Assembly: GCF_036850765.1 (NCBI RefSeq)
Contig: NC_089495.1
Location: 66,192,410-66,256,409, forward strand
Reading direction: 5' to 3'
Length of the DNA: 64,000 nucleotides
Source of the DNA: Saccopteryx bilineata
Taxonomy: Eukaryota > Chordata > Mammalia > Chiroptera > Emballonuridae
This document shows, piece by piece, positions 49,817 through 60,740 of this stretch (position 1 is the first letter of the stretch; every line of letters starts with the position of its first letter). The position numbers and the translations under genes are program-made. Under the pieces are notes generated by a model that saw nothing but the letters and a program-made list of their open reading frames with translations, had not been told where the DNA came from and did not search any database.

Positions 49817-50183
49817 GCCCTGGCTGGTTGGCTCAGCAGTAGAACATTGGTTTGGTGTGTGGAAGACCCAGGTTTGACTCCTGGTCAAGGCACACAGAAG
49901 AAGTGACCATCTGTTTCTACACCCCTACCTCTACCCTTTTCTCTCTCTCACTCTCTCTCCTCCTTTAGCAGCCATGGCTCATTTGAGCAAGTTGGCCTCA
50001 GGTGCTGAGGATGGCACCATGGCCTCACCTCAGGTGCTAAAATAGCTCAGTTGCCGAGCATAGGAACCACAGCCCCAGATAGGCAGAGCATCACCACATA
50101 GGGGGCTTGCTGGGTGGATTCCAGTTGAGGCACATGAGGGAGTCTGTATCTCTGCCTCTCTGACTCTCAATAATAATAAAAAA
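49817..50183 (+). mobile_element. Bat tRNA-derived SINE, type B
   Basis: GCCCTGGCTGGTTGGCTCAG head and full body, moderately diverged. The flanking phrase gggtactactg (about 49806-49816) recurs as ggatattactg (50184-50194). Confidence 0.85.
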
Positions 50184-50241
50184 GGATATTACTGCAGTTA
50201 AACATTTCAGGGAAATTATAATATGAATGTTTCCTATACAT

Positions 50242-50356
50242 CTGTGTTTTTCAATCATGGGTCCGCAGACCATTGTCAGTCCATCAGAAATTTTGTGCGG
50301 TCTGCAAAAGAGTTAAGCACCCAGACCTGCACAAAGTTACTGGTGGACCAACACTG
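50242..50356. mobile_element. hAT MITE, 115 bp, with a perfect 8-bp target duplication
   Basis: The element begins CTGTGTTTTTCAATCATGGG and ends GGTGGACCAACACTG. The 8 bases CTATACAT stand immediately before it (50234-50241) and immediately after it (50357-50364), an exact duplication of hAT length. The termini are short imperfect inverts. There is no coding capacity. Confidence 0.8.
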
Positions 50357-50485
50357 CTATACATCATTTACAACAGAATAAAATTGAAAAGTTAAATGTA
50401 AACTTTAAAAGAAGTAAATATTGGTAAATGTATATCTGATGATGGTACACAGATAATCTTTTCATGCATTAAAAATGGTGGAAAT

Positions 50486-50840
50486 GCCTGACCAGGAGGT
50501 GGTGCAGTGGATAGAGCATTGGACTGGGATGCGGAGGACCCAAGGTCGCCGCTTGGGCCCCCGAGGTCGCCAGCTTGAGCGTGGGCTCATCTGGTTTGAG
50601 CAAAAAGCCCACCAGCTTGAACCCAAGGTCACTGGCTCCAGCAAGGGGTTACTCGGTCTGCTGAAGACCCGAGGTCAAGGCACATATGAGAAAGCAATCA
50701 ATGAACAACTAAGGTGTTGCAATGCGTAATGAAAAACTAATGATTGATGTTTCTAATCTCTCTCTGTTCCTGTCTGTCTGTCCCTGTCTATCCCTCTCTC
50801 TGACTCACTCTGTCTCTGTAAAAAATAAATAAATTAATTA
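50486..50840 (+). mobile_element. Bat tRNA-derived SINE, long type A
   Basis: GCCTGACCAGGAGGTGGTGC head, complete module structure, (CTGTCTGTC)n-type tail. The 15-bp duplication aaaaatggtggaaat is exact on both sides (50471-50485 and 50841-50855), so this copy is young. Confidence 0.95.
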
Positions 50841-50855
50841 AAAAATGGTGGAAAT

Positions 50856-51400
50856 AAAAATAAAGACTTAATTGAAATATTTGACTAAAAACTTTCATAC
50901 ATTTACATTTCAAAGAGCCCAGTCAAGGAAATGTTTTGAAACAAAGTATTTCATAAAATCATTTACAAAATATACTGATAAAAAGATGCTATTGATATTG
51001 AGTTACTTAATGTAAGTGATGTTTTAAATTATTTGTGCTATAAAATTGTAAAAAGGCAAAATTAAGTCATACTCTCAAGCAGTGATACATGTATCATTTA
51101 ATCACGTGCAGGGGGGGGAACAACCTCATTGGACATAAAAGAATACAGATTAAATTTTCACTGTGAGGACCCTAATAGTAAAAGCCAGGATGTGATCTCT
51201 GGTTCTCAGGAAAAACTGTAAGCTGTACCAACTCTCCCTACTTTATGGACCGCATGCCCTAGTACCAGCTCCCATGTATATTTGGGCTAGCTGATTCAGT
51301 CATGGTTCCTAGGCATTTCTAAGTCAGCCACCTTAAAGACTGCATTTTTGGGTATGGGCTAGCTAGATTAGCAGGTTGACATCACCACACTGATATAATG
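50856..51400. other. Unassigned sequence upstream of the retroviral remnant
   Basis: Contains a short G-run at 51111-51118. The last ~250 bp change in composition and may be untranslated retroviral leader. No LTR pair and no tRNA primer-binding site could be recognised. Confidence 0.35.
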
Positions 51401-51500
51401 GTTAATGTAATAATGTTGGTACCATGCCACTGGTCTCTACCCATGCTAGCACTGCTGGTTTAGGACAGAGCAGCAGCAGAGATGAAACAGCAGTAAAACA

Positions 51501-52418
51501 TTGAAGCAGATATTGCCTCCAGATCCTCATGCTTTTTTCACCTTGAGGATTTCACTGCCAAAGTCATTCCTTGCGGAGCAGGTATGCTCTTACATCTGGG
51601 GTAGTTGGCAAGATCTGGTGAGTATTCCCTTGACCTACACACCCCTAAAGGATGGTGGGAATATGTGGCCACCCATCAGGTTCTGGCACTTGGTAGCAGT
51701 GGTCCTGTCCAAGTGGTCAGCCCCTGCAGACTGGGAGGCTGTGGAACCTACACCTGAGGCCATGAGGAAGGCTTACGAGGACTTGGAGCTGAACCTCCTA
51801 AAGTCATCTCAGGAAGCAGCAGGACGTGTGCCTTGGCTGCTTTTGATGCTGATATAGAAGCAGCATCTTCAACTCTTGGAACAGACAGCACAGATCTCAC
51901 AGCTGCAGCAATTGAAGGAGGCTCTGGTGGAGTGGTTAGAGGCCCTCAAGCACTTGCAGCTGTTAGAGGAAGCCTTAGAGAGGAGGCTGCAAGCCGTGGA
52001 GGTGGCCCTCCATGGCTCAGGTCGGAAACTGCTGGGCGAGGATTCTGCCTCCATATTCCCAAATCTCCCCACTCAGTTCCTAAGTCCCCCTCTGTCAGTA
52101 TTACAGGCTCGTCCATTAATCAGGAGGCAGATAGGGCATGATCAGACCCTGGCACCAGAACGAGGTACCACCAGAGCCATGGATGTCAGCCCGCACATGA
52201 TATATAAGCAATATACCCCTACTGTGCTCCAAGATCTGGGCCAGCAGTATCATCAGCAGGTTGGAGAGACCATACTCAGCTGGCTGTTGTATCTGTGGGA
52301 TGATGGTGCAGACAGCATAGAGCTAGTACCCAATGATATCACCCAGTTATTGGCAATAACAGTGATATCATCTTTATGGCTGCACATTCAGAACTGTCAA
52401 CGATTGGTTGCTGGTTAA
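51501..52418 (+). pseudogene. ERV gag-like remnant
   Basis: Two open pieces cover this stretch. 51501-51857 (118 codons) ends in a stop. 51876-52418 (180 codons) starts with a Leu/Gln/Glu-rich coiled-coil-like stretch (about residues 7-45) and continues with a helical capsid-like segment containing YKQYTPTVLQDLGQQY and LSWLLYLWDDGADSI, with a stop at 52418. The frames are not continuous. A role as virion structural protein is inferred from order ahead of the protease. No CCHC zinc knuckle is visible. Confidence 0.6.
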
Positions 52419-53074
52419 GGAAATGAGACCCTGATCAACATTCCAACTGGTGTAGATGAACTCAGGAGAGCTACCAGAAACTGAGTAAGTAGAGAACATA
52501 AATGGACTGGGTTCAGTCATATGGGAGATGGGTATGAGACAGATGGTGTTCAGGGAGTGGTATCAGAGTCCAGAAGAGGAAGTGTTCACTACTCATATAA
52601 AAAATAAAATATTCACAAAAGGCCCACAGGGTACCTTTGGTTATATAGATGCCATTCTACCCCATTTGTAGACCACCATATTAGTAAATTGACCATTGCC
52701 ATGGCCAATTTGGGATATATAGAGGTCAAGCAGAAAGAGAAAGGGTTGGCTGTACACCCCTCGGCTAACAGCGACTCAGCTGAAGAAGTGAAAACGAAGG
52801 CACAAGCCCCTGAGGAGCTATTGAAGGTTTCTAGACAGCAGATGTGGAATGATTTGGTAGCCCAGGAGTGATCCCACTGAAAATACATGGGCAACCAAAT
52901 AAAGTTTTGCTGGCTCTACAGCGGCAGCTGCACCCAAAACATGGTTTTCTGACGTGTGCTGAGCAGCGTGTCCAGTAGTAGGCCAAAGGTCCAAAAAATA
53001 CCCATGAGCTAAGATCCCAAGATTTAGTGAAACCAGATTCCCTGCTGGACTGAGGTGCTAGCCAAGGTGCTCAG

Positions 53075-53338
53075 TTGGTGGGGGAGCCTGGTGACCAGAG
53101 GTCACATGTGGAAGTGATGATTCACTGGTTTCCCTGCAATATCCAGTGTATCCTGGCCCTGGTGGACACTGGAGCTGACTGTACCCTCCTTTGCAGTAAC
53201 TCAGAATGTTTTGAAGGCCCAGTTTCATATATTGAAGGTTATGGAGGCCATAAGATCAGTACAAAGGGTTACCTTAGTCTTTGGCATTGGTTGGCTGCTC
53301 GTTCAAGCTTATATTGTATATCTCTCTTCCCTGCCTGA
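53075..53338 (+). pseudogene. ERV aspartic protease remnant
   Basis: The segment encodes the retroviral protease active-site motif LVDTGAD, with the DTG codons at 53165-53173. It is followed by a flap-like GYGGHKIS segment. The frame then breaks, and the continuation (PEYILDTDILQGL) lies in another frame to about 53390. In a virus this enzyme cleaves the gag-pol precursor. The active-site triad is still readable but the gene is broken and lacks a normal 3' junction to pol. Confidence 0.7.
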
Positions 53339-53544
53339 GTATATCCTGGACACTGATATCCTGCAGGGCCTCACAGTCTCCACCATACAGGGTCTTGAAG
53401 ACTGTGGTGTGAGGGCATCAGCTCCAAGCCCCAGTAGTGCTGCAACCCCATCACATTGTGCAGATATGACAATATCAGCCCCAGGAGGACATGAAGAGAT
53501 TGGGCAGACTATCTTGAAATGAGAAGAACCTAATATTGTCTGAC

Positions 53545-53995
53545 CAACCCAGAGCCCTTTCATCTCTCCAATATGGAACATGGCATATGACTATAGACTA
53601 CCAGGAATTGAACAAGGTCACACCACTGTTACATGTAGCAGTGTCCTCTATTTTAGACTTGACGGACAAGCTCAATGTGAACCTGGGAACTTACTACTAT
53701 GTAGTGGACTTAGAAAATACTGGGTTCTCCATAGACATTGCTTTGGAAAGTCAGGAACAGTTTGCCTTCACTTGGGAAGGTTGCCGATGGACTTTTGTTG
53801 TCTTGCTGTAGGGCTATTTGCATAGCCCAATAATTTGTCATAATTTGGTGGCCAAGGACCTAGCCACCTGACAAAACCCCTTACGGTGTCACTGTTACAT
53901 TATATTAAAGATTTGATGCTAACTTCTGAGTATCTTGCAGATCTAGAAGCAGCTGCAACCAGGATGAACAGTCAACAATGTCACGTCAGTTAAGT
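53545..53995 (+). pseudogene. ERV reverse transcriptase remnant, N-terminal half
   Basis: The open piece 53536-53811 carries the fingers-domain string MTIDYQELNKVTP and motif A as VVDLENTGFSID. A stop follows at 53809-53811, and after a frame shift the sequence continues to the box corresponding to YxDD. At 53901-53912 this reads Y-I-K-D, so the first catalytic aspartate of the box has been replaced. Homology ends near 53995. No RNase H or integrase follows. The copy is non-functional. Confidence 0.7.
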
Positions 53996-54107
53996 GTACA
54001 AGCAAATAAAATTTCTTTAGAAGAGTATATAATAAGTGTAAAATCATTAAGTATAGTCAGACTCTTTCATCTCACTCTTCCACTTCTTAAAATCTAAAGA
54101 AATCATC

Positions 54108-54297
54108 AGGCCTGATCTGTGGTGATGAAGTGGATAAAGTGTTAACCTGGAATGCTGAGGTCCCAGTTCAAAACTCTGGGCATGCCCAGTCAAGGAACAT
54201 ATGGGAGCTGATGCTTCTTGCTCCTCCCCCCTTTTCTCTCTCTCTCCCTCTCTTCTCTCTAAAATGAATAAATAAAGTCTTTTTAAAAAAGTAAAAA
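54108..54297 (+). mobile_element. Bat tRNA-derived SINE, short type A
   Basis: GGCCTGATCTGTGGTGATGA head, 'gtcaaggaacatatgggagc' middle, pyrimidine tract and an A-rich tail. Confidence 0.85.
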
Positions 54298-55409
54298 AAA
54301 AATTCAGAAATGTTCACAGACAATTTACACAGAAAGAAATCAAAAGCAGAACCATTTATAATAGCCAAACAATGCAAATTATTAAAATTTTCAGTAATAG
54401 GTGATTATGGAATAAAGCACCTCACCTTTTGGGTGATAAAATAATTTAAAATTGTGTTGTGTAGTGGGACTTGAAGATAGCAGCGGAGTAGGCAGATGCA
54501 CAGACTCCCAGCTCACACCACCGAACTGGATTATAAACTAATTTATGAACAATCAGTGTGAAAAACCAAATCTGGACTACAAGAACAGCTTTCAAAAATC
54601 AAGAAGCAAAGAAGAAGCCACAACAAACCTGGTAGGGAGAGCCTCAATCTCCCCTGCTTACAGGAATGGGGGGGGGGGGAACGCTGAGGCTGGGCTCTCA
54701 ATTCCAAGGATAAAGAGCAGTAAATATTGCTCACAGCCACTTACCTGGCGACCAGGGAACAAGGAGTGTTGAAAGGGCCCGCTTGTCTTCCAAAAAGAAA
54801 GGAGAAAGAAAGAGCCGGATGGTGAGGGGGAGAGGAATATAGGTGATGACATAAAAAGCTGACTCATTCAGTGCTGGAGGCGGCCATAACTGGGGGAGGG
54901 GCTGATCCTTCCACAAAGCAAAATACAAAAGTACTTCCAGGTCACAAGAAACAGACATCTCTCCAGCTCCAATCAGTGCAACAAGACACAGCTGAAAACA
55001 AGAAGTGGGGAGGAGGGGCAGTAACTCAGGTCTCCTTGGAGATCTGAGATACACCTCCCCCTACTGAAGCTGAGAAAGCAACCCACCCCCAGAGAGATTA
55101 ACTGGCAGAAGAGGATTTCAAAGCCTCAGGTCACACCCACCGCATTCCTGAATACAGTTTCAAATAAGCCCCCTGCTGAGATCAGCAAACAAGACAATCA
55201 CCTGTTAAGAAAACAAACAAATCAAGACTTCAAAGCGGCCCAAATCCTAAAGTGGATTACAAATAATAGCTGAAGCCAACCCAAGAAGACTTAGAAACAA
55301 CACAAGTAAAAACTAGAGACAGACAATACCAAGCCTAGACTCAACCAGCTCTACAAAGAAAACACCCAGATACCCAGGCGCAACGAGAAGACAAAGAAGT
55401 ACAATCCAA

Positions 55410-56341
55410 ATGAAACCACAAGAGAGACCTTCAGGAGATGAACTGAGTGATATGGAAATAATCAAACTTCTGGATGCGGAGTTTAAAATAATGATTGTAA
55501 GGATGCTTAGGGATCTTAGAACAACAATGGATGGTCATCACAAACACCTAAATAAAGAAATAGCAAGTATAAAAAAGGATATTGAAATATTAAAAAAGAA
55601 TCAGTCGGAGATGACAAATACAATATCAGAAATGAAGACCACAATGGAAGGAATTAAAAACAGGATGGATACAGCTGAGGATCAAATCAGAGAGTTGGAG
55701 GACAACTGGAATGAAGGCATGAAAGCAGAGAAGAAAAGAGAAAAGAGACTCAAAAAGTCAGAGGAACACTTAGAGAGCTCTGTGACAATATGAAGAGAAA
55801 TAACATCCGCATCATAGGGGTTCCTGAAGAAGAAGAAAAAGAACAAGGGATAGAGATTTTGTTCAATCATATCATACCTGAAAACTTCCCTAAATTAATG
55901 CAAGAGAAACTCTCACAAGTCCAAGAAGTACAGACGACTCCATTAAAGAGAAACCCAAAGAAACCTACACCAAGACACATCATAATTAAAATACCAAAAG
56001 AGAAAATATTAAAAGCTGCAAGAGAAAGAAAAGCTATCACCTACAAAGGAGCCCCCATAAGGATGGCATCCAACTTCCCAACAGAAACACTTGAGGCCAG
56101 AAGGGAATGGCAAGAAATATTCAAAGTAATGCAGAACAAGAACCTACAACCAAGACTACTTTATCCAGCAAGGCTATCATTTAAAATTGAAGGAGAAATA
56201 AAAAGTTTCCCAGACAAAAAAAAAACTCAAGGAATTCATTACAATGAAACCGATGCTGCAGGAAATGTTAAGGGGCATGGTGTAAACAGACCAAAGTGGG
56301 AAAAGAATATAGCAAAAGAGAAATATAGCTTTAAAAAATAA
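55410..56341 (+). pseudogene. LINE-1 ORF1 (RNA-binding chaperone), one frameshift
   Basis: Residues 1 to about 127 give an N-terminal stretch and a long coiled coil (KHLNKEIASIKKDIEILKK, with heptad-like Leu/Ile spacing). The frame then stops at 55793. The second piece, open from 55790, starts MKRNNIRIIGVPEEEEKEQG, the beginning of the RRM domain, and includes PRHIIIKIPKEKILKAAR and the C-terminal domain. A single-base deletion just before 55790 would explain the break. ORF1p normally trimerises through the coiled coil and coats L1 RNA in the cytoplasm. Confidence 0.85.
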
Positions 56342-56342
56342 A

Positions 56343-59300
56343 ATGGCAATAAACAATTACATGTCAATAACCCTAAATGTAAATGGATTAAATGATCCAA
56401 TTAAAAGACATAGAGTAGCTGCATGGATAAGAAAACAGGACCCGTACATATGCTGTCTACAAGAGACACACCTTAAAACAAAAGATGCACATAGGTTGAA
56501 GATAAAAGGATGGAAAAAAACATTTCATGCAAATGGAAATGAAAAAAAAGCTGGGGTAGCAATACTTATATCAGACAAAATGAACTTTAAAATAAAGAAC
56601 ATAGTAAGAGATAAAGAAGGCCACTACATAATGATAAAGGGAGCAATCCAACAGGAAGATATAACTATTATAAATATCTATGCACCTAATATAGGAGCAC
56701 CTAAATATATAAAGCAGACTTTGATGGATATAAAGAGCGAGATCAACAGCAACACTATAATAGTAGGGGATTTTAATACCCCACTAACATCACTAGATAG
56801 ATCCTCAAGAAAGAAAATTAACAAAGAAACAGCAGACTTAAAAAACACACTAGATCAACTCGATTTAATAGATATCTACAGAACCTTTCACCCTAAAGCA
56901 GCAGAATATACATTCTTTTCAAGTGCTCATGGTACATTCTCTAGGATAGACCACATGTTAGGGCAAAAAAGTGGTCTCAACAAATTTAAGAAGATTGAAA
57001 TCATATCAAACACTTTCTCTGATCACAATGGCATGAAACTAGTAATCAACCACAACAGAAAAGCTCAAAAATTCTCAAACACATGGAAACTAAATAGCAG
57101 GTTGTTAAATAACAAATGGATTAAGAATGAGATCAAAGAAGAAATAAAAAAATTCCTAGAAACGAATGATAACAAGCATACAACATCTCAAAATTTATGG
57201 GACACAGCAAAAGCAGTACTGAGAGGGAAGTTCATAGCACTACAGGCACACTTTCAGAAGCTAGAAAAAGCTCAAATAAACAACCCTGCATCTAAAAGAA
57301 CTAGAAAAAGAACAGCAAGTAAAGCCTAAATGAAGTAGAAGGAAGGAAATAATAAAGATCAGAGCAGAAATAAATGACATAGAGACTAAAGAAACAATAC
57401 AGAGGATCAATGAAAGTAGGAGCTGGTTTTTTGAAAAGGTAAATAAGATTGATTAACCTTTAACTAGACTCACCAAGAAAAAGAGAGAGAGGACTCAAAT
57501 AAATAAAATTAGAAATGAGAGGGGAGAAATAACAACCGACACAACAGAAATACAAAGGATTGAAAGAAAATACTATGAAGAACTGTATGCCAAAAAACTA
57601 GACAACCTAGATGAAATGGACAAATTCCTTGAAACATACAATCTTCCAAAAATCAGTCTGGAAGAATCAGAAAACCTAAACAGACCAATTACACCAAATG
57701 AGATCAAAACAGTTATCAAAAAACTCCCAACAAAGAAAAGTCCTGGGCCAGATGGCTTCACAAGTGAATTCTACCAACTATTCAAAGAAGAACTAACTCC
57801 TATCCTTCTCAAGCTATCTCAAAAAATTCAAGAGGAAGGAAGACTTCCAAGCTCCTTTTGTGAGGCGAGCATAAGTCTGATTCCAAAACCAGGCAAAGAC
57901 AACACAAAGAAAGATAATTATAGGCCAATATCCCTGATGAATATAGATGCTAAAATCCTCAACAAAATATTAGCAAACCAAATCGAACAATATATGGAAA
58001 ATATCATACACTATGATCAAGTGGAATTTATTCTGGGGAGGCAAGGCTGGTACAATATTCACAAATCTATCAATGTTATTCATCACGTAAATGAAAGGAA
58101 GGAGAAAAACCACATGATAATTTCAATAGATGCAGAAAAAGCATTTGATAAAATCCAGCACCCATTCATGATCAAAACTCTCAGCAAAATGGGAATACAG
58201 GGAACATAACTCAACATGATAAAAGCCATCTATGAGAAACCCTCAGCCAAATCATACTCAATGGGCAAAAATTAAAAGCAATCCCCTTAAGATCAGGAAC
58301 AAGGCAGGGGTGCCCCCTTTCACCACTCTTATTCAACATAGTCCTGGAAGTCCTAGCCACAGCAATCAGACAAGAAGAAGAAATACCAGGCATTCAAGTT
58401 GGAAAAGGAGAAGTAAAGCTATCATTATTTGCAGATGATATGATATTGTATATAGAAAATCCTAAAGTCTCAGTCAAAAAACTACTGGACCTGATAAATG
58501 AATTCAGCAAGGTGGCAAGATATAAAACTAATACTCAGAAATCAGAGGCATTTTTATACACCAATAATGAACAATCAGAAAGAGAAATTAAAGAAACAAT
58601 CCCCTTCACTATTGCAACCAAAAAAATAAAGTACCTAGGAGTACATTTAACCAAGGAGACTAAAGACTTGTACTTAGAATATTATAAAACATTGATAAAA
58701 GAAATCAAGGAAGATACAAACAAGTGGAAGCATATACCATGATCATGGTTAGGAAGAATAAACATCATTAAAATGTCCATATTACCCAAAGTAATTTATA
58801 AATTCAATGCAATACCAATTAAAATACCAGTGACATACTTTAAAGATATAGATTACATATTCCAAAAATTTATATGGAACCAAAAGAGAACACAAATAGC
58901 CTCAGCAATCTTAAAAACGAAGAATAAAAGGGGAGGTATCACACTTCCTGATATCAAGCTATACTACAAGGCCATTGTACTCAAAACAGCCTGGTACTGG
59001 CATAAGAACAGGCACATAGATCAATGGAACAGAACAGAGAACCCAGAAATAAACCCACAGCTCTATGGACAACTGATATTTGACCCCAAGGAGGTAAGGA
59101 AATACAATGGAGTAAAGACAGCCTTTTCAACAAATGGTGTTGGGAAAATTGGACAACAACCTGCAAAAAAATGGAACTAGACCACCAACTTACACCATTC
59201 ACAAAAATCAACTCAAAATGGATAAAAGACTTAAATGTAAGCCGTGAAACCATAAGCATCTTAGAAGAAAACATAGGCAGTAAGCTCTCTGACATCTCTC

Positions 59301-59545
59301 GCAGTGATATATTTGCTGATTTATCTCCACGGGGAAGTGAAATAAAAGACAGGATAAACAAATGGGACTATATCAAATTAAAAAGCTTTTGCATGGCCAA
59401 AGACAATAAGAACAGAATAAAAAGACAAACTACACAATGGGAGAACATATTTGACAGTATGTCTGATAAGGGGTTAAAAACCAAAATTTATAAAGAACTT
59501 GTAAATCTCAACACCAGAAAGACAAACAGTACACCCAAAACACAC
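56343..59545 (+). pseudogene. LINE-1 ORF2 (endonuclease-reverse transcriptase), frameshifted and 3'-truncated
   Basis: The first 328 codons (56343-57329) encode a complete-looking apurinic-type endonuclease: LNVNGL near residue 13, QETH near 40, GDFNTPL near 140, SRIDHMLG near 200 and FSDHNGM near 228. The frame stops at 57329 and later pieces are in several frames. 57616-58209 contains [26 protein letters not shown] and the motif A region [11 protein letters not shown]. The FADD catalytic box is at 58428-58439. 58440-58742 and 58773-59180 carry the thumb. 59171-59554 ends with [20 protein letters not shown] and [10 protein letters not shown], then runs into foreign sequence. The C-terminal cysteine motif is absent. 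Confidence 0.85.
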
Positions 59546-60284
59546 CCATTGTAATACTTCATTGATAGGAAAAGTCCAGAATAGGTATCGGAGAGGAGAC
59601 ACAGAGCAGATGGGGGGTTGCCAGGGCGAGAGGAGTGGGGAGTGTCATTTTGGTTCAGAGTTTCCATTTGGGGTGATGGGATACTTTGCAAGAAGATAGT
59701 GGTGATGTTTGCAGAGCATTGTGAAGAGACTTCACACTGAGAAATGGCACAACTTTAAAAATAAGCAGTCACCTTTATTTTTTACTTATAATGAATCACG
59801 CTATGGAAAAACTGAGAAAAAGAACAGTAACAAAATAAAATAAAGATACAGAACAATTCCAAATAAAATTAAATTAATAAAAACATGAACTACGCCACAG
59901 AGAAAAAAACCCATAACGTTAAAAGAAAACTGTCAAGGAGAGGTGGTAAATCAGATTTTTCTGATGTGGTGGGGACAGCTGGATGAAGAACAAGCAGCTC
60001 TGGAGCTGGCCCTGATCGCTGCCCAGAGGCAACCCCATTTCTCTGGCTGAACCAGGGTAGGTTTTGCAGGGCATTCTTGAAACAGCAGTGGTGGGGCCTC
60101 AGTGTGGTCCGGAGACGCTGCACAGGCGGCCCCGCTCCAGAGCTGCAGCTGGAGTGGCTGCTGGAGGAAGCACGGCTGCTGGAGTCGGGCGCCCCTCCAG
60201 GTCTAGGTCGGCAGCCAGGTCTGCCCGTGCAGCCGGCTCCTACAGGTGTCCCTCAGGTGGAGCAGGAGCCAGCTCTGCCTCCTG
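59545..60284 (-). pseudogene. RALGDS-like partial copy: last exon and 3' flank, inverted relative to the gene at 60477-62268
   Basis: Read on the minus strand, 60284 down to 59545 aligns without large gaps to 61766-62540 of the plus strand. Matching landmarks are 'ccaggaggcagagc', 'ctcctgctccacctgaggg', 'gccggctgcac.ggcagacct', 'gaccacactgag', the protein phrase LPPLLDSFLL against FPPLFDCFLL, an AATAAA signal near 59775, and a 3' flank 'ttgtgccatttctcag' followed by an antisense old L1 fragment. The coding part has an internal stop (ctgtaggag against ctggaggag) and is therefore broken. Upstream exons are absent: similarity stops at 60284, about 190 bp before the first exon of the plus-strand gene. 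What remains is the Pro/Glu/Ala linker exon of a RALGDS-type gene. Confidence 0.65.
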
Positions 60285-60476
60285 GTCCCCTACCCTGAGC
60301 ATCTCTTCAGACAAGAGCAGTGACATCACATCTTGCCAGAACAAGACGTCACCACACAGTGTCCTCACTAACTGACGAGAGAGACCAACAGAATTCAGAA
60401 TCCTGGTAACCAGGGAACCACATTCTCAAACAACCGCTAGCCAGCTCAGTTGACCAGAGACTTTAGTTGAGTCAAC

Positions 60477-60693
60477 ATGTCCTTGTGTTGTCTTCCCCGG
60501 TCCCAAGGCCGTGGGAACCAAAGAAACAGCGCTGATGGTTTTTTCCGCCGTGGCCGCCGCTGGGTCCAGACTCTGCGCAGACGTCCGTGGCCCTTTTCTC
60601 GGAGGAACCGAGAAATAACCCATCGAGGCTCAGAGGTGGTGCTTCCGGACCAGACCACCACTGTGATTTCACCTGAGCAGGTCTATTTCCCCT

Positions 60694-60740
<47 letters not shown>

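Larger units (their letters stand above)
51420..53995 (+). mobile_element. Endogenous retrovirus internal region, probably class III (ERVL-like), defective
   Basis: Old retroviral copy on the plus strand with gag-like, protease and early reverse-transcriptase segments in canonical order, each with frame breaks. Neither LTR is recognisable. Sequence ends inside the reverse transcriptase, so the rest of pol and any env are absent. Assignment to the ERVL-like class rests on the look of the protease and reverse-transcriptase segments and is not tested by search. The copy is inert. Confidence 0.7.
54464..59545 (+). mobile_element. LINE-1, nearly full length, 3' end missing
   Basis: A plus-strand L1 has a 5' UTR of about 950 bp (starting near 'gggacttgaagatagcagcg'), ORF1, a one-base gap, and ORF2 up to shortly after the reverse-transcriptase and thumb regions. 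The C-terminal cysteine-rich part of ORF2, the 3' UTR and the poly(A) tail are absent. The sequence changes at about 59535-59550 into unrelated DNA that belongs to an inverted RALGDS-like copy. Low divergence from an intact reading frame suggests a relatively young copy. Loss of the 3' end is unusual for L1, where target-primed insertion normally truncates the 5' end. Confidence 0.85.

Noticed and set aside
59550..59760. 3' UTR of the L1 at 54464-59545
   Set aside because: It does look like an old L1 3' end, but the same sequence recurs inverted at 62310-62540 next to the RALGDS-like exon. It therefore belongs to the duplicated arm, and its age differs from that of the L1.
59890..60298. Plus-strand frames 60064-60375 and 60077-60298 as separate genes
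   Set aside because: They are antisense readings of the inverted RALGDS-like exon.
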